This document shows, piece by piece, positions 33,840-42,272 of a stretch of DNA of 64,000 nt. The DNA is taken from contig NZ_RCHR01000002.1 in NCBI RefSeq assembly GCF_003665065.1, positions 434,001 through 498,000 on the forward strand. Direction: 5' to 3'. Each line of letters starts with the position of its first letter. Within the stretch, counting starts at the first letter, position 1. The stretch is from Oceanobacillus piezotolerans. GTDB taxonomy: Bacteria > Bacillota > Bacilli > Bacillales > Amphibacillaceae. The translations under genes were made by a program, and so were the position numbers. Below the pieces are notes generated by a model. That model was not told where the DNA came from and made no database searches. It worked only from the letters and a program-made list of their open reading frames with translations.

Positions 33840-34610
33840 TTAAGTAAGCATGTAACCTCCGTCAACTAGCATATCAATTCCTGTTACATAGGAAGCCTCA
33901 CTTGATGTTAAGAAAGCAACTACATTTGCAATTTCATCGGGGTGCCCCACACGCCTCATCGTGGTTTTTTTGTTAATGATTTTCATTACCTTTTCATTTT
34001 CAACATCAACTAATGCGGTTTCAATAAAACCTGGAGAAATCGAGTTCACACGAACACCACTTTTAGAGTACTCAAATGCCATTGCTTTAGTCAGATTAAT
34101 AACCGAAGCTTTTGCTGCACTGTAATGCGGGAATAAAGCACCAGGCTTATGCCCAGAGAGAGATGCTACATTTAAAATAGACCGGTCAACCTCTGGATTC
34201 TTATTAGAACCATCCATCATTATTTTCCCAATCTTTTTGGATACTAGAAACACACTATTTACATTAAGTTTTTGAATCTCTTCCCACTGTTCATAAGATG
34301 TTTGTTGTAAGTTGGAATTGAATGACCCTCCAGCATTATTAATGAGAATGGTCACATCACCAAATTCCTGTTCTACATAGGCCGTTAAATTATCCACATC
34401 CTTTTCAGAAGTGACATCACATGCAAAAGGGAAGGCAACTTTTTCAGCCTGATTATCATTGATTTCACTTGCAACTCTTTCTAATTTGGATGCAGTTCTT
34501 CCCACTAGAATAATTTTTGCACCTTCTTTAGCTAATCGTTTTGCAGATGCCTCACCAATTCCGCTTCCTGCTCCCGTAATTACTGCAATGGCGTTCTCAA
34601 ATCTCCCCAT
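33840..34610 (-). CDS. Short-chain dehydrogenase/reductase
   Basis: SDR of 256 residues. TGAGSGIGEASA near 13-24 binds the cofactor, VGRTASK suggests NADP(H), NNAGG is near 92, the catalytic Ser lies in NVASLSG, and Tyr-Lys lies in YSAAK. Two adjacent ATGs can serve as start; the inner one (34610) has the better six-base spacing to GAGGGGG. It stands between the ligase at 34630 and the catalytic ACAD in a tight operon, so it should act on a CoA ester made from that ligase's product (inference). Confidence 0.86.
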   Translation of the reverse strand: MGRFENAIAVITGAGSGIGEASAKRLAKEGAKIILVGRTASKLERVASEINDNQAEKVAFPFACDVTSEKDVDNLTAYVEQEFGDVTILINNAGGSFNSNLQQTSYEQWEEIQKLNVNSVFLVSKKIGKIMMDGSNKNPEVDRSILNVASLSGHKPGALFPHYSAAKASVINLTKAMAFEYSKSGVRVNSISPGFIETALVDVENEKVMKIINKKTTMRRVGHPDEIANVVAFLTSSEASYVTGIDMLVDGGYMLT

Positions 34611-34629
34611 CATTATCCCCCTCGTAATA

Positions 34630-36264
34630 TTATTTACTTTCTTGCAATAGCTTTCTTAATAAGAACCGTTGAATCTTTCCACTCTGTGTTTTAGGTAACT
34701 CATCTATAAATTCCACTTCACGTGGATATTGGTGCTTAGATAATCTTTGCTTAACAAATATGCTAAGTTCTTGTGCTAATTCATCGCTTGCTTTATCTTT
34801 ATAAGCATCTTTCAATACAACATACGCTTTTACAATTTCACCTTTAACTTCGTCTGGTTTCCCTATTACTGCAACCTCCTGGACAGCTTGATGTTCGATT
34901 AAACTACTTTCCACTTCAAAAGGTCCAATACGATAACCTGCACTAGAAATAATGTCATCGGAACGACCTTCGAACCAAAAATATCCATTTTCATCTTCGA
35001 TAGCTAAGTCACCAGAAAGTAGCCATTTTCCTTTTATTTTTTCTTTTGTTTTTTCTGGGTTTTCCCAATATCCTAAGAAGAAATAAGGATAACCTGTGGT
35101 ATCTACAGCAACTTCTCCTGTTTCTCCTTGCTCTACTTCATTTCCATCCATATCTAACAATGCAACATTATAACCAGGCGATTTAAATCCCATGGAACCA
35201 GGTACTACCTCCATATTCGAGTAATTATAATTATTAATAATCATACCTGTTTCTGTTGCACCATAATGGTCATAAATAGCTCTTTCGAAATTCTTCTCGA
35301 AAAAACGCACTACTTCTGCATTAAGCGGCTCACCAGCACTATTAAATTTGTGGACCTTAATGTTATATTTTCGAGCTAGTTCTTCTCCCTCTGCCATCAT
35401 TGCTCTAAATGCTGTTGGAGCATAGGCAAAACTAGTAATCTCATAGTCCTCTAATAATTGATACGTTTTCTCCACATCAAAAGGTCCTTTATAAATTAGA
35501 ATAGATGCACCAAAACATAGTGGCGCAAACGTACACTGAATAAGACCAAATGCCCAACCTAAATCTGCGCCCCCATAAAATTTATCTCCGAATTCCGTAC
35601 CCATCGCAAATTTTTGATAAGGGTAAATACTGATTAAAATTTTATGTGCCCAAGTCGCTCCCTTTGGTAAGCCAGTTGAACCAGATGTATATTGGAGTGT
35701 ACTTGGATCCATAACATCCATTTCCTCTGTTTTATGCTCACCGGAAAAAGTATCTAGGTATTCCCAAAACGATAAACTACCTGGAAATAAATCATCTTTC
35801 AAAATCGTATTAACGGAAACATCTTGTCCCTCTAATTTTTCAGCTTGCTCTTTATCCGTTACTAAGATTTTACAACCTGAATCATTCAAACGATGGCTTA
35901 AAGCCTCCGGTCCAAACGCAGTAAATAAAGGAACGTAAATAGCCCCTATCTTCCATGTTGCGAGAACAGCAAGAATAAGTTCCATATCTTTCCTAAGTAA
36001 TCCAGCTACTCGATCTCCTTTTTGAACTCCGTAAAATCGTAGTAAATTAGCCATTCTGTCTGACTTTTCTTTTAATTTCTTAAATGTCCAAGTCTCTTTG
36101 TTTCCAAATTCATCTTCCCAGTATATTGCTTTACGATTTCCATCCTCAATGGCCCACCTGTCACAAACTTCATGCGCCATGTTAAATTTCTTAGTAGGAT
36201 TCCAGTCGTAATAATTAATTGCTTCATCCCATGAGAAACTTTCTAGCATTTTATTATAATCCAT
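34630..36264 (-). CDS. AMP-forming acyl-CoA synthetase (acetyl/medium-chain type)
   Basis: Synthetase of 544 residues in the acetyl-CoA synthetase/MACS branch, distinct from the other ligases here. Motifs are YTSGSTGLPKGA near 195, DHYGATETGM near 335, GRSDDIISSAGYRIGPFEVES near 430, and the catalytic Lys in TQSGKIQRFLLR. It is the first gene of the operon that ends at the terminator at 29006. The ATG follows GAGGTG. Short-, medium-chain or aromatic acids are all possible substrates. Confidence 0.86.
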   Translation of the reverse strand: MDYNKMLESFSWDEAINYYDWNPTKKFNMAHEVCDRWAIEDGNRKAIYWEDEFGNKETWTFKKLKEKSDRMANLLRFYGVQKGDRVAGLLRKDMELILAVLATWKIGAIYVPLFTAFGPEALSHRLNDSGCKILVTDKEQAEKLEGQDVSVNTILKDDLFPGSLSFWEYLDTFSGEHKTEEMDVMDPSTLQYTSGSTGLPKGATWAHKILISIYPYQKFAMGTEFGDKFYGGADLGWAFGLIQCTFAPLCFGASILIYKGPFDVEKTYQLLEDYEITSFAYAPTAFRAMMAEGEELARKYNIKVHKFNSAGEPLNAEVVRFFEKNFERAIYDHYGATETGMIINNYNYSNMEVVPGSMGFKSPGYNVALLDMDGNEVEQGETGEVAVDTTGYPYFFLGYWENPEKTKEKIKGKWLLSGDLAIEDENGYFWFEGRSDDIISSAGYRIGPFEVESSLIEHQAVQEVAVIGKPDEVKGEIVKAYVVLKDAYKDKASDELAQELSIFVKQRLSKHQYPREVEFIDELPKTQSGKIQRFLLRKLLQESK

Positions 36265-36589
36265 GACAACACCTCTTCTGATCTATTAATTAAAATAATT
36301 GATAACTAATTAATACACTTAGGTTATAACTGGATGTCTTTAGATTTCTGCTGGCATTCGCTAGAAACACTGGGCAAATTATAATTAAAAATTCATAGTT
36401 CTAAAAAAGTCAGGATATTAGTAAAAACTTAGAGTAATTGGTTATAACAGATGGAGGGGGCCGTCTTACAAATATATAGAAGTTCTTGAATGATCCAAAC
36501 TTTAGAGTAAGTGAGTACTAAAAATTGAAACAAAATTAAAGTGGTTACCCATCTTTCTCATTCCATAATCTATTTATGCTTTTGATTAT
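36265..36589. other. Gene-free stretch with two copies of GTTATAAC
   Basis: These 325 bases separate two minus-strand operons, and the promoter of the operon starting at 36264 should be here. A TATAAT occurs on the minus strand near 36380 but lacks a good -35 at the right distance. The 8-bp palindrome GTTATAAC, preceded by GG, occurs twice (36323-36330 and 36441-36448) in similar context and could be an operator pair. No ORF is credible. Confidence 0.35.
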
Positions 36590-37435
36590 TTATTGATCAA
36601 ATTCCCGCTTCTCCCACCATGGGAAAAAGTCAGGCATATCGGAGCTTACCTTTAGTGTAAATTCCGGTTTCCGCTTTTCAAGAAATGCATTAACTCCTTC
36701 TTTCACATCTGCATTTCTACCAGTCCAATAAATGTATTTTGATTCCACTTTATGGGATTCCATTGGATGATCTGCTCCTAGCATTCTATACATTAGCTGT
36801 CTATTAAGAGCAACAGACATAGCAGATGTATTTTCAGCTATTTCAGCAGCTAGTTTTCTAGCTGTAGGAATCAACTCTTCTGCAGGAACTACCCTACTAA
36901 CCAAACCATGCTCCTTTGCTTCTACAGCTGGGAAAACTCTACCTGTAGAAACCCATTCCATCGCCTTACTAATTCCTACAACTCTTGGCAAAAACCATCC
37001 ACTACATGCTTCTTGTGCGATACCTCTGCGTGCAAACACAAATCCCATTTTTGCATTATCTGAAGCAATTCGAATATCCATTGGTAAAGTCATTGTTATC
37101 CCTACACCTACAGCAGGGCCATTAATAGCAGCAATAATAGGCTTCTTCAACTCATAGATACGTAAAGAAACTAAACCACCGCCGTCACGGTAATCTTCTA
37201 TCGGAATATCAGACTGAAAAATACTAGCATCTTTATCTAAATCTGCCCCGGCACAAAATCCTTTTCCTTCCCCTGTCATAATAACAACGCGTACCTCATC
37301 ATTTTCATCAGCATAATCGAGGGCAGCAATAATTTCGTCTCCCATCAACTCCGTATAGGCATTCAATCGATCAGGTCTGTTAAGTGTTATCGTCATGATT
37401 TTGTCCGTTATATCCGTTTTAATCGTTTTATACAT
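36590..37435 (-). CDS. Crotonase-family enoyl-CoA hydratase/isomerase
   Basis: Crotonase of 281 residues. FCAGADLD and NGPAVGVG form the oxyanion hole. The standard hydratase glutamates are not conserved (GITMTLPMD and FVFARRG), while an acidic residue remains in IAQEACSGWFLPRVVG, as in a distinct crotonase branch. The C-terminus FFPWWEKREFDQ is characteristic of this branch and reappears in the scrambled remnant at 25459-25697. It is last in an operon after the MaoC pair. The exact reaction (hydration, isomerisation or hydrolysis) is not determined. The ATG follows GGGAGG. Confidence 0.84.
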   Translation of the reverse strand: MYKTIKTDITDKIMTITLNRPDRLNAYTELMGDEIIAALDYADENDEVRVVIMTGEGKGFCAGADLDKDASIFQSDIPIEDYRDGGGLVSLRIYELKKPIIAAINGPAVGVGITMTLPMDIRIASDNAKMGFVFARRGIAQEACSGWFLPRVVGISKAMEWVSTGRVFPAVEAKEHGLVSRVVPAEELIPTARKLAAEIAENTSAMSVALNRQLMYRMLGADHPMESHKVESKYIYWTGRNADVKEGVNAFLEKRKPEFTLKVSSDMPDFFPWWEKREFDQ

Positions 37436-37463
37436 CGTTCTTCCTCCCTTTCACTCCTATAAA

Positions 37464-37874
37464 TTAGGCATCCCTGGATGGTATGATTGCTTCAAAGGTC
37501 CCTGCTAGTTTTACTTCACCATCAGTGTTACATGCTAATACTTCCCCAACAATCGTATTACTTTCTCTTTTTTCAAGAACTTTTCCGGAGATGTGAATAG
37601 ATTCTCCAGGCCGTGTCATCTTTTTAAAGCGGACTTTAAAGTTCTTTATTTGCTTTCTTGGAATCCAGTTCGTAATTCCCTCTGCAGCCATTCCCATAAT
37701 TAACATACCATGGGCAACTATTCCTGTACCGGCCTGTTCACCAACCTCTTCAACGGTATGTAATGGGTTGAAATCTCCAGATGCTCCAGCATATTTCACT
37801 AATTGAACTCTAGTAATCTTTTCTTTTTTTAATACTGGGAATGAATCGCCCACATTAAATTCATCAAAATACAT
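37464..37874 (-). CDS. MaoC-domain dehydratase/hydratase, catalytic half
   Basis: Single hotdog domain of 136 residues with the hydratase-2 motif YAGASGDFNPLHTVEE, including Asp and His, followed by GIVAHGML. This is the catalytic half of two-gene enoyl-CoA hydratases like HadB or ChsH pairs. The preceding gene supplies the second hotdog half, 11 bases upstream. Such split enzymes have wide tunnels for bulky acyl groups (known for steroid ChsH1-ChsH2), which fits the heterotetrameric ACAD encoded nearby. The ATG follows GGGGGG. Confidence 0.84.
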   Translation of the reverse strand: MYFDEFNVGDSFPVLKKEKITRVQLVKYAGASGDFNPLHTVEEVGEQAGTGIVAHGMLIMGMAAEGITNWIPRKQIKNFKVRFKKMTRPGESIHISGKVLEKRESNTIVGEVLACNTDGEVKLAGTFEAIIPSRDA

Positions 37875-37885
37875 GAATTCCCCCC

Positions 37886-38338
37886 TTAATGTCGATGAAT
37901 AGTTACACCTTTTGAGATAGCAACCAACTCATTCTTCTGATTCTTATATTTATTTTCCGTTGTAATTAAATCCATGCCTCCAGTAGAACCATGTTTTACA
38001 ACAACATTCACCACTTTTAATGTAACTGTAAGAATATCCCCTGCATATATATCTTGTATAAGGTCGTATTCTTGTTCACCATGTACAACTCTAACTGGAT
38101 TAACTTGGAAATTTGAAAGATGTTCCAGAAAATTATCTCCACCCCAAAACTCTACTGCTGTAAGAAACGTTAAAGGTATTGGGATATTTTCAAATCCTTC
38201 GCGTTTAGCAGACTCGATATCATAATATATTGGGTTACTATCTCCAATAGCTTGCACAAATTCCCTTATTTTACCCTGCTCTACTTTAAATGTATAAGGC
38301 TCCATTTCCATCCCAATTAAATTTTTAACTTTTTGCAA
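37886..38338 (-). CDS. MaoC N-terminal-domain protein, non-catalytic half
   Basis: Hotdog protein of 150 residues. It has the opening of the MaoC N-domain family (VEQGKIREFVQAIGDSNPIY) and PIPLTFLTAVEFW, but no Asp-x4-His hydratase motif, as expected for the HadA-like partner. It should pair with the product of the next gene. The start is a TTG six bases after GAGGTGA. A near-perfect 20-bp palindrome lies immediately upstream of the ribosome binding site and is a likely operator. Confidence 0.83.
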   Translation of the reverse strand: MQKVKNLIGMEMEPYTFKVEQGKIREFVQAIGDSNPIYYDIESAKREGFENIPIPLTFLTAVEFWGGDNFLEHLSNFQVNPVRVVHGEQEYDLIQDIYAGDILTVTLKVVNVVVKHGSTGGMDLITTENKYKNQKNELVAISKGVTIHRH

Positions 38339-38347
38339 TATATCACC

Positions 38348-38367
38348 TCACTTCATTAATTAAGTGA
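38348..38367. promoter_or_regulatory. 20-bp near-perfect palindrome before the MaoC operon
   Basis: TCACTTcATTAATtAAGTGA pairs at 9 of 10 positions of each half. It sits 10-29 bases upstream of the start codon, just before the ribosome binding site. Size and symmetry are typical of a TetR-family operator, and the local TetR (15839) is a candidate binder (inference). Confidence 0.5.
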
Positions 38368-38441
38368 TTTTTTAACAGGTATTTTATTTTTAAATATATA
38401 TTCAAAAAAATTCAAGCAATGACATTAATAATTTATCCATC

Positions 38442-38485
38442 ACGCTTACGTAAAACGCTTACATAAGAGTAAATTACTATTTACT
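38442..38485. promoter_or_regulatory. Tandem 13-bp repeat and adjacent inverted repeat
   Basis: The units 38442-38454 and 38455-38467 (acgcttacgtaaa, acgcttacataag) match at 11 of 13 positions. Next to them AGTAAAT (38468-38474) and ATTTACT (38479-38485) form a perfect inverted repeat. On the minus strand one unit contains TGTAAGCG, a cre half-site, but the full cre consensus is not met. Confidence 0.4.
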
Positions 38486-38573
38486 TCTTTTTATCAAATA
38501 TATCAAATTGTATTTAGAAATTCAATTATATTCCGATAATTCATTATATTTAAATTACCTATTTGCTTAATAC

Positions 38574-38969
38574 CTATTCAAAATATTTTGTAATGTCAGC
38601 AATGAGTGGAATACTTTTTCTCTTTTCTAAATCAATCATTACCGTGACTGTTTCTGCCTCTGTTAATATCTCATTTTTTTGATTATAGATTATTTGCTTT
38701 AACGTATAACTGGTTTTCCCCCGCTTAAATGGTGAGGTTTTTATCTTTAGGGTATCTCCTAATCGCGCTTCATTTATATATGAAACTTCAAGATTTCGTA
38801 AAACAAGAGCTTGCCCTTTACTCATTAACGTTTCAAGGCTAAGTCCTATTTGATCATACCATTCGAACCTTGCTTTTTCTAAGTATTGAATATACACAAT
38901 ATTATTCATATGATTTAATGAATCAATATCGTCTGGTTGAACTGTTATTTCGGTATAATGTCCATTCAT
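38574..38969 (-). CDS. Hotdog-fold acyl-CoA thioesterase (YbgC/FadM type)
   Basis: 4HBT protein of 131 residues. The motif VQPDDIDSLNHMNNIVY resembles the usual DxDxxGHVNN but has Asp-Asp-Ile-Asp-Ser-Leu-Asn-His, as in other thioesterases of this group, and EKARFEW follows on the central helix. It probably hydrolyses acyl-CoAs. The ATG follows GGGGG at five-base spacing. It appears monocistronic, with about 235 bases downstream before the MaoC operon and 136 upstream. A paralogue is at 5344-5745. Confidence 0.8.
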   Translation of the reverse strand: MNGHYTEITVQPDDIDSLNHMNNIVYIQYLEKARFEWYDQIGLSLETLMSKGQALVLRNLEVSYINEARLGDTLKIKTSPFKRGKTSYTLKQIIYNQKNEILTEAETVTVMIDLEKRKSIPLIADITKYFE

Positions 38970-39018
38970 AATATCCCCCTCTTAAAATAATAGTTTAAGT
39001 CAAATTTTATTTTAATCC

Positions 39019-39048
39019 ATTCTAAGTTTAAATCACTGTATTAGACAA
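39019..39048 (-). promoter_or_regulatory. Possible promoter of the 38574 thioesterase
   Basis: On the minus strand: -35 TTGTCT (39043-39048), 18-base spacer, -10 TAGAAT (39019-39024), 50 bases before the start codon. It is an acceptable but not strong sigma-A match. Confidence 0.4.
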
Positions 39049-39105
39049 AACATTTAAAATCCCTTAAGATTCACCCTGCTCAAGGTGATTTTCTATTAGA
39101 TAATG

Positions 39106-40155
39106 TTATATATTGATTAGTATCCTAGTGGGGGCATCAATTTTCTTATACAAATACTCTAAAGCAGTATTCACTTCTTCTAACTGAAATTCATGTGTAA
39201 TTGATTCTTCAAGAAATAATCTTTTATTAGAAACTAGATTGATTAGCTGTTGAACAGTATTTTTCGTATGTCCAAAGGAACCATAAAAGGTTAATTGCTT
39301 CCTGACATAACGGACTATAGACATTAGTTCGACCGATTCATAGCCTACACCAGATACGACTAGCCTTCCTCCTGTAATCAGAGAGTTGGCAGCCTTAGAA
39401 ACTGTTTCTTTCTTTCCAATAAATTCTGCTGCCACATCCACACCATGTCCAGTATGTTTTTTAATTACTTCCACTGGAGACTCATACAACGGGTTGATGA
39501 CAATATCAGCTCCAACTTCTTTCGCTTTCTCTAATTGCTTATCCTGTATATCAATAGCTATAATTTGCTTAGCTCCAGCCATTCTAGCTATTTGAACCGC
39601 ATGCAATCCCAGTCCACCAACTCCATAAATGGCGACTGATTCCCCAATTTGAAGTTGCGCACGTTCAATTAAGGCATGAAATGGGGTTGCAACCGCATCT
39701 GTAACAATGGAACCGATATGATATGGGATATTATCAGGTAATTTCAATAAATTCTTTGCTGGAATAGCTAGATATTCGGCTAATCCCCCATCCCGATGTA
39801 CCCCGAGCACTTGTAGGTTAAAGCAAATTTCACTATGACCAGCAATACAGTTTTTACAAGACCCGCAGTAAATGACCGGATAAACCGAAACCCTTGTTCC
39901 AACTTCCCAATTATCCACTGCCTTTCCTTTAGATGCAATAATTCCCGAAGGTTCATGTCCAATAATAATAGGATGATGAACAGGAACCATATCTCCTTCA
40001 TAAACCATATGAATATCTGATCCACATAATCCTACGCTTTTTATCTCTACTAGGACTTCATCTTCTTTTATTTCAGGCACAGGAACTGTGTCAATTTTTA
40101 ATGGCTCTTTTACTTTATAAAAGCGTGCAGCTTTCATTTCTTTGGGTATTTTCAT
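39106..40155 (-). CDS. Zinc-dependent alcohol dehydrogenase (MDR family)
   Basis: MDR dehydrogenase of 349 residues with full zinc equipment. The catalytic-zinc residues are in GLCGSDIH and GHEPSG, the structural-zinc cysteines are in CGSCKNCIAGHSEIC, and NAD binding is at YGVGGLGLHAVQIA. It resembles sorbitol/threonine-type dehydrogenases and may oxidise a secondary alcohol or hydroxy acid. The ATG at 40155 is about six bases after AAGGGG; a TTG one codon upstream is less likely. It is co-transcribed after acetoacetyl-CoA synthetase (21 bases), which hints at a 3-hydroxybutyrate-like substrate, but that is only a guess. Confidence 0.85.
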   Translation of the reverse strand: MKIPKEMKAARFYKVKEPLKIDTVPVPEIKEDEVLVEIKSVGLCGSDIHMVYEGDMVPVHHPIIIGHEPSGIIASKGKAVDNWEVGTRVSVYPVIYCGSCKNCIAGHSEICFNLQVLGVHRDGGLAEYLAIPAKNLLKLPDNIPYHIGSIVTDAVATPFHALIERAQLQIGESVAIYGVGGLGLHAVQIARMAGAKQIIAIDIQDKQLEKAKEVGADIVINPLYESPVEVIKKHTGHGVDVAAEFIGKKETVSKAANSLITGGRLVVSGVGYESVELMSIVRYVRKQLTFYGSFGHTKNTVQQLINLVSNKRLFLEESITHEFQLEEVNTALEYLYKKIDAPTRILINI

Positions 40156-40176
40156 CAATATCCCCTTCTAAAAAAA

Positions 40177-42165
40177 TTATTTAAATAGGTTAGTAGACTT
40201 ATACTTCATATCTCTAGCTAGCTCTTTAAAAGGCTCTAAGGATTCCGGATTTTGCATAGAATCTGGATTGATTACCTTATTGAAATCAAATCCCAACAGC
40301 ATTTTTCTTATAGGAACTTCTAATTTTTTCCCATTTAATGTTTTTGGTATTTGTTCAACTTGATAAATTTCATCTGGCATAAAGCGAGGAGATAAATTCA
40401 TTCTTATTTCTTCTCTAATTTTGTTTTTAAGTTCATAATCCAGTTGACCCTGTTTAAGAACTACAAAATATATCAAGGAATTACTTCTCCCTATAACTTC
40501 TAGGTCTATAGCTAATCCTTCAACTATTTCAACCAATCCCTCAATTACACGGTAAATATCACTCGTTCCAATTCGAACTCCAGAACGATTAATCGTTGAA
40601 TCGGATCTCCCATAAATAATACAACTGCCCTCTTCATCAATCTTTATCCAGTCCCCATGTTTCCAAATACCCGGATAAGTATCGAAGTAGCTTTCTTCGT
40701 ATCGCTTATTCTCTTTATCATTCCAAAAGTACAACGGCATAGACGGCATTGGTTTCGTGATAACCAATTCTCCAACTTCATTGGTCAATACGTTACCATC
40801 TTCATCAAAACTTTCCGCATGAACACCTAATAATCGCCCTTGAATTTTACCTATTTTAACGGGATCAATAGAAACACCACCTACAAACCCTGTGTTAACA
40901 TCTGTACCGCCACTAGAGGAACATAACCAAATATCACGTTTTACATTCTTATAAACCCATTTAAATGTCTCACTTGTTAATGGAGCACCTGTAGAAACAA
41001 TTGACTTTAAAGTAGAAAGATCATAATTTTTTCCAGGCTCTAGATTCATTTTCATACAATTCACTAAATATGGAGCACTTGTTCCAAAAGAAGTAATTTC
41101 TGCATCCTCTGCCAATTTCCATAACGTATTTATATCTGGATATGAAGGACTCCCATCATATAGAACAATACCAGCGCCAGAAAACAAAGATCCTACTAAC
41201 ATATTCCACATAACCCATCCAGTCGAAGTAAACCAATATGCTGTATCATTTGGTGTTAAATTGTTTTGGATGGTCATTGTTTTCTTATGTTCTAAAATAA
41301 TTCCCCCATGTCCTTGAACAATTGGCTTTGGCATTCCCGTAGTACCTGAAGAATATACTACCCAAAGCGGATGATTAAATGGGACACTTTCATACTGAAG
41401 TAAAACTTGATCCTTTACGATACTATCCCAAGATATGGTATTAGTGAGTTCTTCTTTTTTGTCTTTGTTCAAATATGGTACATGTATGGTGTACTTGATG
41501 GTAGAAAGTTCAGATTGCAGTTTAGAAACAACGGAAGTTCTATCATACGTTTTTCCATTGTATTGATAACCATCCACAGCAAATAATACAACAGGCTCTA
41601 TTTGTTTAAATCGATCAATCACACTAGTTAACCCAAAATCAGGAGAGCAACTTGACCAAATAGCACCAATACTCGCGGTAGCCAAAAGGGCAATTACAGC
41701 TTCTGGTATATTCGGCATATAAGAAACAACTCTGTCTCCTTTATTCACACCTAATTTCCTTAAATGAAAGGCGACCGAAGCTACTTGTTCCTTTAGTTCC
41801 TTCCATGTATATTCTCGTTTTTCTACTGTTTCTGATCTAAAAAATATTGCCCTCTTATTTTCTTGGAAATTTGAAAATATATTTTCTGTATAATTTAACA
41901 TAGACCCACTAAACCATTCTGAACCAGGCATGTTTCTTTCGGATAGAACATTACTATATGATTGATTGCACTGTATATCACAATACTTCCAGATAGATTC
42001 CCAAAAATTTTCAAGATCATAAACAGACCATTTCCATAACTCATTGTAGCTATGAAAATCTAATCCCTTATTTTCCTGAAGCCATTTCATATATTTTCTT
42101 AAAACCGTCTTTTCCTTCCATTCCTTCGTCGGCTCCCAAATGATTTGTCCTTCTGTTTCAGCCAT
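40177..42165 (-). CDS. Acetoacetyl-CoA synthetase
   Basis: Large AMP-forming ligase of 662 residues. The length and the N-terminal extension with GSEWFSGSMLNYTEN, WSSCSPDFG, VYSSGTTGMPKPI (P-loop) and GTDVNTGFVGG are the marks of acetoacetate-CoA ligase. The catalytic Lys lies in LNGKKLEVPIRK. It converts acetoacetate to acetoacetyl-CoA for thiolysis. The ATG follows AAGGTGGTGG, a weak ribosome binding site. The neighbouring thiolases and HBD genes would complete ketone-body use. The remaining uncertainty is the acid: relatives can also take longer 3-oxo acids. Confidence 0.88.
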   Translation of the reverse strand: MAETEGQIIWEPTKEWKEKTVLRKYMKWLQENKGLDFHSYNELWKWSVYDLENFWESIWKYCDIQCNQSYSNVLSERNMPGSEWFSGSMLNYTENIFSNFQENKRAIFFRSETVEKREYTWKELKEQVASVAFHLRKLGVNKGDRVVSYMPNIPEAVIALLATASIGAIWSSCSPDFGLTSVIDRFKQIEPVVLFAVDGYQYNGKTYDRTSVVSKLQSELSTIKYTIHVPYLNKDKKEELTNTISWDSIVKDQVLLQYESVPFNHPLWVVYSSGTTGMPKPIVQGHGGIILEHKKTMTIQNNLTPNDTAYWFTSTGWVMWNMLVGSLFSGAGIVLYDGSPSYPDINTLWKLAEDAEITSFGTSAPYLVNCMKMNLEPGKNYDLSTLKSIVSTGAPLTSETFKWVYKNVKRDIWLCSSSGGTDVNTGFVGGVSIDPVKIGKIQGRLLGVHAESFDEDGNVLTNEVGELVITKPMPSMPLYFWNDKENKRYEESYFDTYPGIWKHGDWIKIDEEGSCIIYGRSDSTINRSGVRIGTSDIYRVIEGLVEIVEGLAIDLEVIGRSNSLIYFVVLKQGQLDYELKNKIREEIRMNLSPRFMPDEIYQVEQIPKTLNGKKLEVPIRKMLLGFDFNKVINPDSMQNPESLEPFKELARDMKYKSTNLFK

Positions 42166-42196
42166 AAAATACCACCACCTTATTTTAGAATAGATT

Positions 42197-42225
42197 TATA
42201 TATTACGAGCTATAATTAAAAACAA
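42197..42225 (-). promoter_or_regulatory. Possible promoter of the acetoacetyl-CoA synthetase operon
   Basis: On the minus strand: -35 TTGTTT (42220-42225), 17-base spacer, -10 TATATA (42197-42202), 32 bases before the start codon. The spacing is right but both boxes are imperfect. Confidence 0.35.
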
Positions 42226-42272
42226 GGCTTTTATTTGTTATTTATATCGATATTAAAATTAAGCATAAAGAA

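Noticed and set aside
37464-38338. The two MaoC genes as one frameshifted gene
   Set aside because: Each has its own ribosome binding site and start, and two-gene hydratases of this type are a known normal arrangement.
38442-38467. A complete cre site in the tandem repeat
   Set aside because: Only one half (TGTAAGCG on the minus strand) fits; the second half misses defined consensus positions, so it is listed only as a repeat.
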